A stretch of DNA of 64,000 bases from Lentisphaerae bacterium RIFOXYC12_FULL_60_16 (GCA_001803315.1 MHBQ01000132.1:1-64000); one strand, 5' to 3'. Shown: positions 26,556 through 37,135, counted from the stretch's first letter. Made by a program: numbers and translations. Notes: a model not told the origin generated them from the sequence alone.

Positions 26556-28925
26556 TTGCACATTACCGCGCCGGTCAGCCAGGCTTTACGCAGACGGGTA
26601 TCCGTGGTTCAAAAAATCATCGCCATAACCGGCACGGTGCAAGGGGTTGGATTCCGCCCCTCGATCTTCCGACTCGCCACCGAAGCCGGCTTCTCCGGAT
26701 GGGTGCAGAATCGTGCCGGAGAGGTCTGGCTGTGCCTGGAGGGGGAAAACGCGGACATCCAGCGTTTCCTGGATGCGCTCCCGGGCATCATGCGCGTCCC
26801 GATTCGCATCGATTCCATCCGGGTGGTAAGTTCGGTCGCAATTTCCCCTTGTGACCGGCAAGCCGTATTCCGGATTGAAGACAGCAAGCTAGAAACTCCC
26901 CGCACGGTGGGGATTCCAGCCGATCTACGCATCTGTTCCGATTGTCGCCATGACATCCGGGACCCCTCGAATCGCCGTCGGGGTTATCCGTTTACCACCT
27001 GCACCGCCTGCGGACCACGTTACACGGTCGTTACGGCCATGCCCTACGACCGCCAACGAACGACCTTGTCCGTCTTCCCGTTGTGCAACGACTGCCAGGC
27101 GGAATATGCGGAAACCGGCAACCGGCGGTTCCACGCCGAAAGCATCGCCTGTCCGATTTGCGGGCCCCAACTTCAACTGATCGACCCGCGTGACACCGTA
27201 CCGGCGGCGCCCCTTCCGGATGCGCGGCAGGCGCTGGCCCGTGGCGATATACTCGCCCTGCGCGGCGTCGGAGGTTTCCAACTGGCGGTCGACGCCTTCA
27301 ACCGGTCTGCCATCGAACGGCTCCGGTCACTCAAGCACCGGCCGCACAAGCCGCTCGCGGTCATGGCGCGGAACCTCGACATCGTCCGGCGGTTCACCCA
27401 ATCCACGCCGATGGCCGAATCGCTCCTGGAATCGGCCGAGGGGCCGATTGTCATCCTGAATGCACGCCTGGATGCCATCCGGACCGCAGCATTACCCCTC
27501 GATCTTTTAACTCCGGATGCGCCAACCCTGGGCATCCTGTTGCCGACCTCGCCCCTGCATGAACTGCTCTTTCAACCGGCGACACCCGATGGCGCTCCCC
27601 GGTTTGACCTTCTCGTCATGACCAGCGGCAACCGCCGGTCGGAACCCATTTGCCTGAACCTCGAAGAAGTCCACCATCGCCTTTCGGACATCGCGGACCT
27701 GGTGCTTACCCACAACCGTGACATTCATCTCCGGTGCGATGATTCCGTGGTCACCCTGGTTGAAGGCGACCTGCAAGTCTGGCGAAGGGCGCGCGGATAT
27801 GCCCCTCGTTCCGTGGCGCTTCATCGTCCCGTCCGGCAATGCATATTGGCCATGGGAGCCGAACTGAAGAACACCGTGGCCATCGCCTTTGACCGTCTGG
27901 CGGTTTGCTCACCGCACGTGGGGGACCTGGAAACACCGGAAGCGGTATCTGGTTTGGAGCAGGTTGCGCGCGAACTGCCGCGTTTTCTGGAACATCCCCC
28001 CGCCTGCATTGCCGTCGATCTCCATCCCGACATGCAGGCAACCCGCATGGGCGAGAAACTCGCTGGAACCTGGGGGATTCCCGTTGTCCGGGTCCAGCAC
28101 CACGAAGCGCATGCCATGGCCGCCCTTGCCGAACACGGTCTCGACGCGGCGCTGGTCCTCGCCTTTGACGGAACAGGCCTGGGTACGGATGGAACGATTT
28201 GGGGCGCCGAACTACTGTCCATGGAAGGGACATCCTGCACCCGCCTTGCAACTTTTGCCCCCGTGCCACTGCCCGGCGGCGATGCCGCCGTCCGCCATCC
28301 CGTCCGACAACTGGCCGCCCGCTGGCCGCGCGCGGAAGCGGAGGTTCCGGAAAACCTACTGACCCGCCTCGGTATCCGGGAGGAAGATTGGCGCGTATGG
28401 ACACTCCAATGTGAACGGCATCTGCAGGCGCCGATAACCCATGCTGCCGGACGCGTATTCGATGCCGTCTCGGCCGCGCTGGGCCTGGTCCCAGGTCCCA
28501 TCACCTACGAAGGCCAGGCCGCCATCCGGCTCGAAGCAGCCGCCCGTCGTTACCAAGGCCCCCTTCCCACCGCCCTGCCCTATCGGGAAACCGTGAACCG
28601 GGGATTGCTGACCATCGACTGGACCCCCGCTTTCCAAACCCTCCGCATCGCATCCCCCGATCCCGAAACGGTCGCACAAATCGCCTTTGCCTTTCATCTG
28701 GCCGTTGCCCGTGCCTGCCTTTCCATGTTAGACTATGCGACAACCATGACCCCGACCCGAACCGTTTGTCTGACCGGAGGCGTATTCATGAATCGCGTTT
28801 TGACCGAACAAGTGGCCCCCCTGATCCGACAGGCAGGGCTTCGACTCTGCGTGCACCGTCTGATTCCACCGAATGACGGCGCCATTGCGCTCGGACAGGC
28901 CGTTGCGGCCGGATGGAAGGATTAA
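26556..28925 (+). CDS. hypF: carbamoyltransferase HypF
   Basis: acylphosphatase-like N-terminus GTVQGVGFRPSIFRLA; zinc-finger CSDCRHDI...CTACGPRYT..CNDCQ..CPICGP; YrdC-like and O-carbamoyltransferase regions. Confidence 0.95.
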   Translation: MHITAPVSQALRRRVSVVQKIIAITGTVQGVGFRPSIFRLATEAGFSGWVQNRAGEVWLCLEGENADIQRFLDALPGIMRVPIRIDSIRVVSSVAISPCDRQAVFRIEDSKLETPRTVGIPADLRICSDCRHDIRDPSNRRRGYPFTTCTACGPRYTVVTAMPYDRQRTTLSVFPLCNDCQAEYAETGNRRFHAESIACPICGPQLQLIDPRDTVPAAPLPDARQALARGDILALRGVGGFQLAVDAFNRSAIERLRSLKHRPHKPLAVMARNLDIVRRFTQSTPMAESLLESAEGPIVILNARLDAIRTAALPLDLLTPDAPTLGILLPTSPLHELLFQPATPDGAPRFDLLVMTSGNRRSEPICLNLEEVHHRLSDIADLVLTHNRDIHLRCDDSVVTLVEGDLQVWRRARGYAPRSVALHRPVRQCILAMGAELKNTVAIAFDRLAVCSPHVGDLETPEAVSGLEQVARELPRFLEHPPACIAVDLHPDMQATRMGEKLAGTWGIPVVRVQHHEAHAMAALAEHGLDAALVLAFDGTGLGTDGTIWGAELLSMEGTSCTRLATFAPVPLPGGDAAVRHPVRQLAARWPRAEAEVPENLLTRLGIREEDWRVWTLQCERHLQAPITHAAGRVFDAVSAALGLVPGPITYEGQAAIRLEAAARRYQGPLPTALPYRETVNRGLLTIDWTPAFQTLRIASPDPETVAQIAFAFHLAVARACLSMLDYATTMTPTRTVCLTGGVFMNRVLTEQVAPLIRQAGLRLCVHRLIPPNDGAIALGQAVAAGWKD

Positions 28926-28928
28926 CCC

Positions 28929-29177
28929 ATGTGCCTCGCAGTCCCCATGTGCGTCCTCCGGATTGAACCTGACGGAACTGCCGTCGGCGACCTGGATGGA
29001 GTCCGCCATGGTGTTGATCTTTCGCTGCTGGAATCGGTCGCTGCCGGGGATTACGTGATCGTTCACGCCGGTTATGCCATTGAACGCCTGGATCCGGCCG
29101 AAGCCCAATCCAGGATTCGCCTTTTCCAGGACCTGCAGACTTCGCGTAACGCCGACGCCGGGGAAGGAAATCCATGA
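28929..29177 (+). CDS. hypC: hydrogenase maturation chaperone HypC
   Basis: MCLAVPMCV start and small size. Confidence 0.92.
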   Translation: MCLAVPMCVLRIEPDGTAVGDLDGVRHGVDLSLLESVAAGDYVIVHAGYAIERLDPAEAQSRIRLFQDLQTSRNADAGEGNP

Positions 29178-30286
29178 ATTTCCTGGAGGCGTTCCGTGAT
29201 CCTCGCATGGCCGGCATGCTCCGCGATGAGATCCATGAACTGGCCGGTCGTCGGGGCAAAAGGGACCGCCCCCTTTCCATCATGGAGGTTTGCGGCACCC
29301 ACACCATGGCCATTTCGCGGAACGGCATACGTTCCATGCTGCCCTCCACGATTCGCCTGATCAGTGGTCCGGGTTGTCCCGTTTGTGTGACGCCTCCCGG
29401 GTACATTGACGCCGCCATCCGCCTGGCCGACAGCGGAACTCACCTCGTCACATTCGGTGACCTTCTGAACGTGCCCGGTTCGCATTCGACCCTGGCCGAG
29501 GCAAGAAGCCGGGGTGCGGCCATCCACGTCGTCTACTCGCCAACCGCTGCGTTTGCCATCGCCCAGGAACGATCCGGAACCCAGGTGGTCTTCCTGGGGA
29601 TCGGTTTTGAAACCACCACGGCGCCCATCGCCGCCATGGTGGACCGGGCGCACCAGATCGGTATCCATAACCTATCGATCCTCACGGCATTCAAATGTGT
29701 CCCCCCCGCGCTTCACATTCTGGCGATCGACCCGGAACTCCACCTCGATGCATTTCTCTGTCCTGCGCATGTGAGCGCCATCATCGGCGCGGAAGCCTAT
29801 GAACCCGTTTGCCGCGCGCACGCCATCCCGTGTGTAATCGCCGGATTCGAGCCGCTCGACATCCTTTACGGCATACGCGGCATCCTGCAACAGGTACTCC
29901 ATCGCGAAGCCCGGGTCGATAATCAATATAACCGCGTTGTCAAACCATCCGGAAATCGCAAAGCCCTCGATCTGCTTGCCCGATGCTTCCAGCCAAGCGA
30001 TGCGGACTGGCGGGGAATCGGCGTCCTGCCCGCCAGCGGATTAACCTTCAGGGAAAATTGGTCGACTTTCGATGCCGAACGCCGCTTCGACCTGCGGGTG
30101 GAGAAGGGAACCGTCAATCCCGCCTGTCAGTGCGGCAACGTTCTGAAAGGCAAGATATTGCCAACGGCGTGCCCCCTGTTCGGAACCGCTTGTACCCCAT
30201 CGCGCCCCATTGGACCCTGCATGGTCAGCAATGAAGGCACCTGTTCGGCCTACTTCCGTTACGAGGGAAAGGGTGTACCATCATGA
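29174..30286 (+). CDS. hypD: hydrogenase maturation protein HypD
   Basis: MEVCGTHTMAISRNG, SGPGCPVCVTP, FETTTAP, CQCGNVLKG. Confidence 0.95.
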   Translation: MNFLEAFRDPRMAGMLRDEIHELAGRRGKRDRPLSIMEVCGTHTMAISRNGIRSMLPSTIRLISGPGCPVCVTPPGYIDAAIRLADSGTHLVTFGDLLNVPGSHSTLAEARSRGAAIHVVYSPTAAFAIAQERSGTQVVFLGIGFETTTAPIAAMVDRAHQIGIHNLSILTAFKCVPPALHILAIDPELHLDAFLCPAHVSAIIGAEAYEPVCRAHAIPCVIAGFEPLDILYGIRGILQQVLHREARVDNQYNRVVKPSGNRKALDLLARCFQPSDADWRGIGVLPASGLTFRENWSTFDAERRFDLRVEKGTVNPACQCGNVLKGKILPTACPLFGTACTPSRPIGPCMVSNEGTCSAYFRYEGKGVPS

Positions 30287-31287
30287 GTCATTCCCTGCAA
30301 ATGGCGCATGGCGGCGGCGGGCGTCTTTCCCGTGAGCTGATTGAGGCGGAAATCCTCCCGCGTTTCGGACAAGGGCCGTTGCAGGGGCTTCCGGATGCCG
30401 CCTCGCTGGAACTCCCTTCAAACCGTGTGGCTTACTCCACGGACAGTTTCGTGGTCAAACCGGTCGAATTCCCCGGCGGTAATATCGGTACGCTGGCCGT
30501 TCACGGCACCGCCAACGATCTCGCCGTTTGCGGCGCGGAACCGCGATGGATGTCACTCGCTCTCATCCTGGAGGAAGGACTTTCCCTGGATCTTCTGCGG
30601 CGCATACTCGACACCATTCGGGACACCGCAAATGCCGGGAACATCCAGGTGGTTACCGGTGATCTTAAAGTCGTGGGGCGCGGGCAATGTGACGCCCTCT
30701 ATGTCAACACATCCGGCATCGGGGTGATACAACCGGCATTCGCCCTCGCGCCCTCCCATGTCCAGCCCGGCGACATGCTGCTTGTCAGCGGTCCCGTCGG
30801 AGACCATGGCATGGCGGTGCTGGCGGCCCGGGAACACCTCGATTTTACCCACGGGCCGGTTAGCGATACCGGACCCATCTATCCGCTCGTCCGGGCAGCG
30901 CTCCCCTGGGCGCCCGCTATCCGGTTCATGCGGGATCCCACCCGTGGCGGAGTGGCCGCCGTTCTTAACGAAATCGCATCCGGGTTGCCGGTGGACCTCC
31001 AGGTCGACGAGTCCGCCATTCCCATCGATCGACGCACCGCCGCCGTCGCGGAACTCCTCGGCATCGACATCCTGCAGGTTGCATGTGAAGGCCGTGTTTT
31101 GGCAATTTGCGCGGCCGGTGCGGCCCAACACGTCCTGGATGCCTGGCAGGGATGCCCGGAGGGAAGGCAGTCCGCCCTTATCGGAACCGTGACCCCAGGC
31201 ACAGGCCGCGTGCTTCTGAAAACCCGTACCGGGGGAACCCGGCTGCTGGATATTCCCGCCGGCGAACTGCTGCCCAGGATCTGCTGA
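30283..31287 (+). CDS. hypE: hydrogenase maturation protein HypE
   Basis: MAHGGGGRLSRELIE, ATP-binding PurM-like motifs, DPTRGGVAAVLNEIA. Confidence 0.93.
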   Translation: MSHSLQMAHGGGGRLSRELIEAEILPRFGQGPLQGLPDAASLELPSNRVAYSTDSFVVKPVEFPGGNIGTLAVHGTANDLAVCGAEPRWMSLALILEEGLSLDLLRRILDTIRDTANAGNIQVVTGDLKVVGRGQCDALYVNTSGIGVIQPAFALAPSHVQPGDMLLVSGPVGDHGMAVLAAREHLDFTHGPVSDTGPIYPLVRAALPWAPAIRFMRDPTRGGVAAVLNEIASGLPVDLQVDESAIPIDRRTAAVAELLGIDILQVACEGRVLAICAAGAAQHVLDAWQGCPEGRQSALIGTVTPGTGRVLLKTRTGGTRLLDIPAGELLPRIC

Positions 31288-31640
31288 TGCACGAGCTTTC
31301 CATAGCCCAAATCCTGGTGGAGCAGGTGGTTGCCGCCGCCCGGAAGGCGGGCGCCACCCGCGTGATCCAGGTTAGCGTCGCCCTCGGAAACCTCGGTACC
31401 GTGAACCCCGACGCCCTTGCCGCCGCCTTTCCCATCGCTGCCGAACATACCTTCATCGCGGGAACCACGCTGTCCATCCGCCGCGTACCGGTTCGATGCG
31501 ATTGCAAGGCATGCGGTATGACCACGGAACCCGAATTTCCTTTTCAGACATGCGGAGCCTGCGGATCCGGCAATGTCACGGTCCTGAACGGCCATGAACT
31601 CCTGCTGGAAGCCATCGAACTGGATGTGCCCGTCAATTGA
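31287..31640 (+). CDS. hypA: nickel metallochaperone HypA
   Basis: MHELSIAQ start; zinc site CDCKACG...CGACGSG. Confidence 0.93.
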   Translation: MHELSIAQILVEQVVAAARKAGATRVIQVSVALGNLGTVNPDALAAAFPIAAEHTFIAGTTLSIRRVPVRCDCKACGMTTEPEFPFQTCGACGSGNVTVLNGHELLLEAIELDVPVN

Positions 31641-31683
31641 CGACGGCTTGGCCGGTCATAAGCTAAGGAAGCGAGGATAACCG

Positions 31684-32463
31684 ATGTGCACGACATGTGG
31701 CTGCGGTAAAACCGGATCAAAACACCTTCACGCGCACGAGCATGTCCATGACCATCCTCATTCCCATGCCCATGATGCGGACGCCGTTCACCCGCACGTT
31801 CATCCGGAAGCAAACCTATCGATCTTAAAACTAGAACAGAACCTGCTCGCCGATAACGACTTGCATGCGGACGAAAACCGCAGAACGGCAGCCAAGCACG
31901 GTCTGACCGTCCTGAACCTCATTTCCGCTCCGGGGTCGGGAAAAACGTATCTCCTGGAACGAACCCTGGAACGCCTGAATGGCAAGGTTTCCTGTGCCGT
32001 TATAACCGGCGATCTGGAAACCGATCGTGATGCACGCCGCCTAGCCGACAAGGGCGCCTGGGTTCACCAGATCCAGACACATCAGGCATGTCATCTTTCG
32101 GCTGACCAGGTGGGCGCCCTTCTCCCGGCGATCATCGCGCATGGAGCACGACTGTTGTTCGTGGAGAACGTCGGCAATCTCGTGTGTCCGGCTGCCTTTG
32201 ACTTGGGTGAACATTTCAAGGTTGCGCTGTTGTCCGTGACCGAGGGCGAAGACAAACCCCTCAAGTACCCGGGGCTCTTTTCACTGGCGCCCGTGGCGAT
32301 CCTGACCAAGATCGACCTCCTGCCCCATCTTGCGTTCGACATGCAGCAGGCCCGCGACTCCATGCGCCGGATCCACCCCGGCATTTTCATCTTCGAGCTC
32401 AGCGCCCAGACCGGTGAAGGAATGGATGCATGGATTGACTATCTCGCCACGTTGACCGCGTGA
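31684..32463 (+). CDS. hypB: nickel GTPase HypB with His-rich N-terminus
   Basis: MCTTCGCGKTGSKHLHAHEHVHDHPHSHAH; P-loop SAPGSGKTYLLE. Confidence 0.95.
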   Translation: MCTTCGCGKTGSKHLHAHEHVHDHPHSHAHDADAVHPHVHPEANLSILKLEQNLLADNDLHADENRRTAAKHGLTVLNLISAPGSGKTYLLERTLERLNGKVSCAVITGDLETDRDARRLADKGAWVHQIQTHQACHLSADQVGALLPAIIAHGARLLFVENVGNLVCPAAFDLGEHFKVALLSVTEGEDKPLKYPGLFSLAPVAILTKIDLLPHLAFDMQQARDSMRRIHPGIFIFELSAQTGEGMDAWIDYLATLTA

Positions 32464-32488
32464 TCGACCGGTCACTACGACGCCCGAT

Positions 32489-32902
32489 TTACGAAGACCG
32501 TTTCCGTTGACAATCCGCCAGTACGCGCTCGATTTCCGCCATCAATCGGGCGGGTGGAATCGGCTTATCCAGGATGCGATCCACCGGCAGCCAGGTATCG
32601 TCCGCCTTAAGGACACCGGGCAAATGGAGTGCTTTTACCACGCCCGTCACCAACAAGACGCCCATCCGGGATAATTCCGGGGATTCCGGAATCTTGCGAG
32701 CCACTTCAAATCCCTCCGTGTCGGAAGCCATCATGACATCCAGGATCATGACATCCGGCCGGATGCGCTTGGCCATGGCCAGACCCTCCGATCCGCCGTG
32801 GGCAACATGCACTTCATACCCGTAGGCCTCCAGAAGGTCGCGATTCGATTGGGCAAAAGCCTCATCATCATCCACGATCAGAACGATTCGATGTTCCGAC
32901 AT
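32489..32902 (-). CDS. single-domain response regulator
   Basis: LIVDDDEAFAQSNR, VMILDVMMASD, LDKPIPPARL; no output domain. Confidence 0.88.
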   Translation of the reverse strand: MSEHRIVLIVDDDEAFAQSNRDLLEAYGYEVHVAHGGSEGLAMAKRIRPDVMILDVMMASDTEGFEVARKIPESPELSRMGVLLVTGVVKALHLPGVLKADDTWLPVDRILDKPIPPARLMAEIERVLADCQRKRSS

Positions 32903-32969
32903 AACCACCTGCCTCTCCATAATACAACCATCCGGTTTCCTTGCACGCGGGCGCAGGCGATCCGTTGCA

Positions 32970-34889
32970 TTATTCCACGCTCGTTTCTCGTTGAACCGGC
33001 AAGGTAAAGACAAACGTCACCCCGTCGCCGGGCGACGAATGGACCCGGATCCAGCCGCCATGCGCCTCGACGATATGTTGCGCGATAAAGAGTCCGAGCC
33101 CGGTTCCGCGATGCCGCTGGGCAGCGCCGCCATTATCCAACCGGCTGAATTTCTGGAACAGCAAGGGTAACTTATCCGGCGCAATCCCGTCACCATCATT
33201 CCACACCGAACATTCCACGTGTCCATTGACCGGCTGTGCGGCAAGACGTATCCGACCGCTGGGGCGGCCATATTTAATCGCGTTGCCTAGCAGATTCTCA
33301 TAGACTTCGCGCACCATGTTGAGGTCGGCATTCAACACGAGGGTAGCCGGTATCGTATTCTCCACGCACATGCCGTTTGCTTTCAGTTCGGCCTCCAGGG
33401 ATGTCAGCAAGGGCGCCATGACATCCGCCTGCAACATCACGCGCGACCGTACCGGCGTGTAATCGCCGCTTTCAATACGGGAGAGATTCAGGTAATGCCG
33501 GATCATTTCAACCAGTCGTTGGCCGCCGGAATCGACCGCGCGCAACGCTTTCATTTGCGATTCCGTCACGGGACCGAGCTTCTGTTCGCGCAATAGATAC
33601 AAATAATTCATCATGGTCGCGATCGGGCTCTTCAGTTCATGGGTCACGAACGCCAGGGTCTCCATGTAACTTCGGTTCAAAGCCCGCAGTTTCTCCTCGC
33701 GTTCATAGAGCGCCACCGCCATGTGGTTGAACGCCTCGGTCAGCAGGTCCGTCTCGCGGCAACAACCGGACAACGGAACGGGTTCCGGTCGTTTGCCGTC
33801 CCGCATGTGATGCGATGATTCGACCAGGCGGTGGATCGGATTTGCCAGGCGTCCGGCGATCAGGAACGCCAGGACAAGCGCCACCAACAGCACGAAGATC
33901 GAGATGTAGAGAAATTTCAGCACGATGCCCCGTTCGATGTCGTTAAAGGGTTGCTTCAGCAATCCAACATAGAGCATTCCGATAATCTGATCCTGCACGT
34001 CGCGAATCGGCTCATACGCGGTCAGGTATTCGTCCTTCAGGACGAAGGCTTCGCCAAACCAGGCCATCCCATTGTCCAACACGCGTTCCGCCACCTCACG
34101 CGAAACACGGGTTCCAACCGCGCGATTCCCATTCTCGCGCAACACCGTGGTGGCAATCCGCGTATCGTTCAGAAACAAGGTGGCCGTGCCCGCCTGCCGT
34201 CCTTTGTAGACGTCGTCGCGAAACACGACATCCCGGATGCCGTCGACCATCGCGAAATTCCGGTTTAGAAGGATACCCCCGTATACCACGGCGATAACGG
34301 ATGGGCCCTTGCGAACCGGAATCGCGCAAAGCATCACCATGCCTCTGGACTCCTCCATTTTGGGCGAACGCCGGGAACGGGGAGTCTCCTCCAATTCGAG
34401 GAAGGCGCGATCTGCAAGCCCCCCACCCTCCAGCATCAACTGGGCGCGCGTGAACAGCGAGACGCATGACACCGTTTCGCCGTTGAACGCCTTCGTGATG
34501 GCAAGATCGGCCGTTTTATGATCGCCGGTTGAATATGGTTCCGTGGCACGAAACACCACCGTTCCTCCCGGATCGACCAGACCGATAAAATCCAGACCGA
34601 ACGATGCCCGAATCCGTTCCAGGCGGCTCCGCAACTCCAAGTCGTTCCATCGCTGCTCCTCGCACACCCGGAGCAACAAATCCTTGTTCGCCAGCAAGCG
34701 CAAGAGGATGCACAATTCACGTTGGCGATTCTCGAATAAGGCCCAGGCGCTGCTCAGACCCAGTCTGACCCGTGTCTGCGCCTCGCTGATCACGCGTTGC
34801 CGCATGATTTGCACGCCCAGCAGCATCGAAAGAATGCCAAAAAGGATCGTGATGGCTGCAAATCGTTTAAATAACTTAAGTTTTAGCAT
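32970..34889 (-). CDS. membrane sensor histidine kinase with periplasmic Cache-like sensor region
   Basis: two TM segments around a large extracytoplasmic region; HAMP-like segment; HisKA FVTHELKSPIATMMNYL; HATPase NLLGNAIKYG..GTGLGLFIAQ. Confidence 0.88.
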   Translation of the reverse strand: MLKLKLFKRFAAITILFGILSMLLGVQIMRQRVISEAQTRVRLGLSSAWALFENRQRELCILLRLLANKDLLLRVCEEQRWNDLELRSRLERIRASFGLDFIGLVDPGGTVVFRATEPYSTGDHKTADLAITKAFNGETVSCVSLFTRAQLMLEGGGLADRAFLELEETPRSRRSPKMEESRGMVMLCAIPVRKGPSVIAVVYGGILLNRNFAMVDGIRDVVFRDDVYKGRQAGTATLFLNDTRIATTVLRENGNRAVGTRVSREVAERVLDNGMAWFGEAFVLKDEYLTAYEPIRDVQDQIIGMLYVGLLKQPFNDIERGIVLKFLYISIFVLLVALVLAFLIAGRLANPIHRLVESSHHMRDGKRPEPVPLSGCCRETDLLTEAFNHMAVALYEREEKLRALNRSYMETLAFVTHELKSPIATMMNYLYLLREQKLGPVTESQMKALRAVDSGGQRLVEMIRHYLNLSRIESGDYTPVRSRVMLQADVMAPLLTSLEAELKANGMCVENTIPATLVLNADLNMVREVYENLLGNAIKYGRPSGRIRLAAQPVNGHVECSVWNDGDGIAPDKLPLLFQKFSRLDNGGAAQRHRGTGLGLFIAQHIVEAHGGWIRVHSSPGDGVTFVFTLPVQRETSVE

Positions 34890-34932
34890 AATCCTTCGCC
34901 TGGCCGCGCCGATTGCGCCTATGAAGGGCCGC

Positions 34933-35328
34933 CTATCCGGAAACGGCTGAAGCCAACGCATCGTCGATCGTTTTCAACAGGAGTTCCGGCTTCACCGGCT
35001 TATCCAAAACCGCCTTCACCGGCAGCCAATCCGCGTCCGGCTCGAAGCTGAACGGCAGCTTCTTGGCGCGTCGAATGCCGGTCAGCAACACGATCGGAAT
35101 GCCGTGCGTTGACGATTCACCCTGGAGCTGGCGCACCACCTCAAAACCTTCACTGTCATGCGCCATCATGACGTCCAGTAGAATCAGGTCCGGCCGGTTG
35201 GAGACAATCCGTTGAAGTCCCGTTTTCCCGCAGAATGCGGCATCAACCTGGTATCCGTGGCCTTCCAACAACACCGTTAGCGATTCGACAAGTTCCCGGT
35301 CATCATCCACAACAAGAATCTTTGCCAT
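34933..35328 (-). CDS. single-domain response regulator
   Basis: MAKILVVDDDRELVES, LILLDVMMAHDSEG, LDKPVKPELL; similar to the receiver at 32489-32902. Confidence 0.9.
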   Translation of the reverse strand: MAKILVVDDDRELVESLTVLLEGHGYQVDAAFCGKTGLQRIVSNRPDLILLDVMMAHDSEGFEVVRQLQGESSTHGIPIVLLTGIRRAKKLPFSFEPDADWLPVKAVLDKPVKPELLLKTIDDALASAVSG

Positions 35329-35362
35329 ATCCCCTGCTCCTCTTTCGCGCTCCACGATGCGC

Positions 35363-37135
35363 CTAGACCTTTTCACGCGCAACATAGCACGTGTGCAGTA
35401 AGTGATGCGATCGTTCCCCCAAAGGCGCTTTCAGATATTCGCCATAGATCTGCTTGATCTTCGGGTTGTCATGCGATTTCCGGACCTGTTTGGCTTCATC
35501 CTCCGAATAGATGGCCTGGATCCGTTGTTTCCGAACCTCATCCGTCGTAAAACGCGGCTGTCCTCCGCCACCGATGCACCCGCCCGGACACGTCATGATC
35601 TCGACCACGTGGTAGCTGGCCTTGCCTTGTTTGATCCGGTCAAGCAGCGTCCGGGCATTTCCCAAACCGGAGGCAACCGCCAATTTCACGGTAACGCCCT
35701 CCAGGAATGCAAAATCCGGCTCGGTGCCGTTAAGCGTGACCGATGTTTCCTTGATTCCATCCAGACCGGCAATCGGCCCGACATGGAGGTTCTCAAGCGG
35801 CAGTTCCCGCCCGGTGACGATCTCATAGACCGTCCGAAGGGCCGCCTCCATGACACCTCCCGTATTGGCAAATATATCCGCCGCTCCGGAGGAGAAACCG
35901 AGCAGACGATCGGCCGTTTCGTCCGGCAGGGAAGCAAAATCGATACCGGCTTCCCGGATCAAACGCCCCAGCTCACGGGTCGTTAACACGGCATCCACAT
36001 CCTGAACGCCGCTTGCGTTCATTTCCGGGCGTTGGGCCTCATACTTCTTCGCCGTACAGGGCATCACGGACACCACGTAGACATCCTCGGGTTTCTTGCC
36101 GATTTTTTCCGCCCAATAGGTCTTCGCTACGGCGCCGAACATCTGCTGGGGCGATTTGCAGGTGGAAAGATTCGGGATGAATTCCGGATAGAAATGCTCG
36201 ACAAACTTGACCCATCCCGGCGAACAACTGGTGAATTGAGGCAACGCGGTCGGTTGTTTTTCCTTGACCGCAAGGGTCAGGCGTTTAAGCAGTTCCGCTC
36301 CCTCCTCGATGATGGTCAGATCGGCCGTGAAGTTGGTGTCAAAGACGGCATCAAAACCCAATCGCCGCAGGGCGGCCACCATCTTGCCGGTAACACGCGT
36401 TCCGGGCGCCATGCCAAAACACTCGCCCAACGCCGCCCGCACCGCCGGCGCGGTCTGTACGACCACCGTCTTGGAGGGATCATCCAGGGCGGCCCACACC
36501 CGGTCCAGTTGGGGATTTTCGGAGATGGCGCCGACGGGACAAACCGCAGCACACTGACCGCACTGCACGCATGCCACGTTCGCCAGGTTCTGTCCGAAGG
36601 CGGGCGCCATTTCCGTCTTGAACCCGCGGAACTGCGGGAAGAGGGCGCCCACGCTTTGCACCTGGTTGCAGACCGTCACGCACCGCCGGCATTTGATGCA
36701 TTTGCCGGAATCCCGGATCAGTGCAGGGGTGCTGGTATCCCTGCCTGCCTTGGTCCGGGCGCCTTCATACGGAAGGTCCCGAATGCCCAACTCATTTGCC
36801 AACGCCTGCAATTCACAGTCGTTATTCCGGTCACAGGTCTGACAGTTGCCGTCATGCTCGGAGAGCAGGAGTTCGACCACCATGCGGCGTGCTTCGCGCA
36901 CCCGCTTCGTACGCGTGAATACCTTCATGTTTTCGGTGGCCGGCATCGTACAGGACGTGACGAGTGTCTTGGCCCCTTCCACTTCCACCAGACAAACCCG
37001 GCACGCGCCGATGGCCTGGATATTTTCCAGGTAACACAGCGTGGGAATGTGAATTCCCGACTGCCGGGCAGCCTCCAGGACCGTTGATCCATCCGCCACT
37101 ATTACTTCTTTATCGTCGATCATTAATTTGGGCAT
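35363..37135 (-). CDS. hydA: [FeFe] hydrogenase catalytic subunit HydA (group A, multimeric NAD-linked type)
   Basis: N-terminal 2Fe-2S, DRNNDCELQ, 2x4Fe-4S; H-cluster motifs FTSCSPGW, MPCTAKKYE, IMTCPGGCIGGGGQP. Confidence 0.95.
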   Translation of the reverse strand: MPKLMIDDKEVIVADGSTVLEAARQSGIHIPTLCYLENIQAIGACRVCLVEVEGAKTLVTSCTMPATENMKVFTRTKRVREARRMVVELLLSEHDGNCQTCDRNNDCELQALANELGIRDLPYEGARTKAGRDTSTPALIRDSGKCIKCRRCVTVCNQVQSVGALFPQFRGFKTEMAPAFGQNLANVACVQCGQCAAVCPVGAISENPQLDRVWAALDDPSKTVVVQTAPAVRAALGECFGMAPGTRVTGKMVAALRRLGFDAVFDTNFTADLTIIEEGAELLKRLTLAVKEKQPTALPQFTSCSPGWVKFVEHFYPEFIPNLSTCKSPQQMFGAVAKTYWAEKIGKKPEDVYVVSVMPCTAKKYEAQRPEMNASGVQDVDAVLTTRELGRLIREAGIDFASLPDETADRLLGFSSGAADIFANTGGVMEAALRTVYEIVTGRELPLENLHVGPIAGLDGIKETSVTLNGTEPDFAFLEGVTVKLAVASGLGNARTLLDRIKQGKASYHVVEIMTCPGGCIGGGGQPRFTTDEVRKQRIQAIYSEDEAKQVRKSHDNPKIKQIYGEYLKAPLGERSHHLLHTCYVAREKV

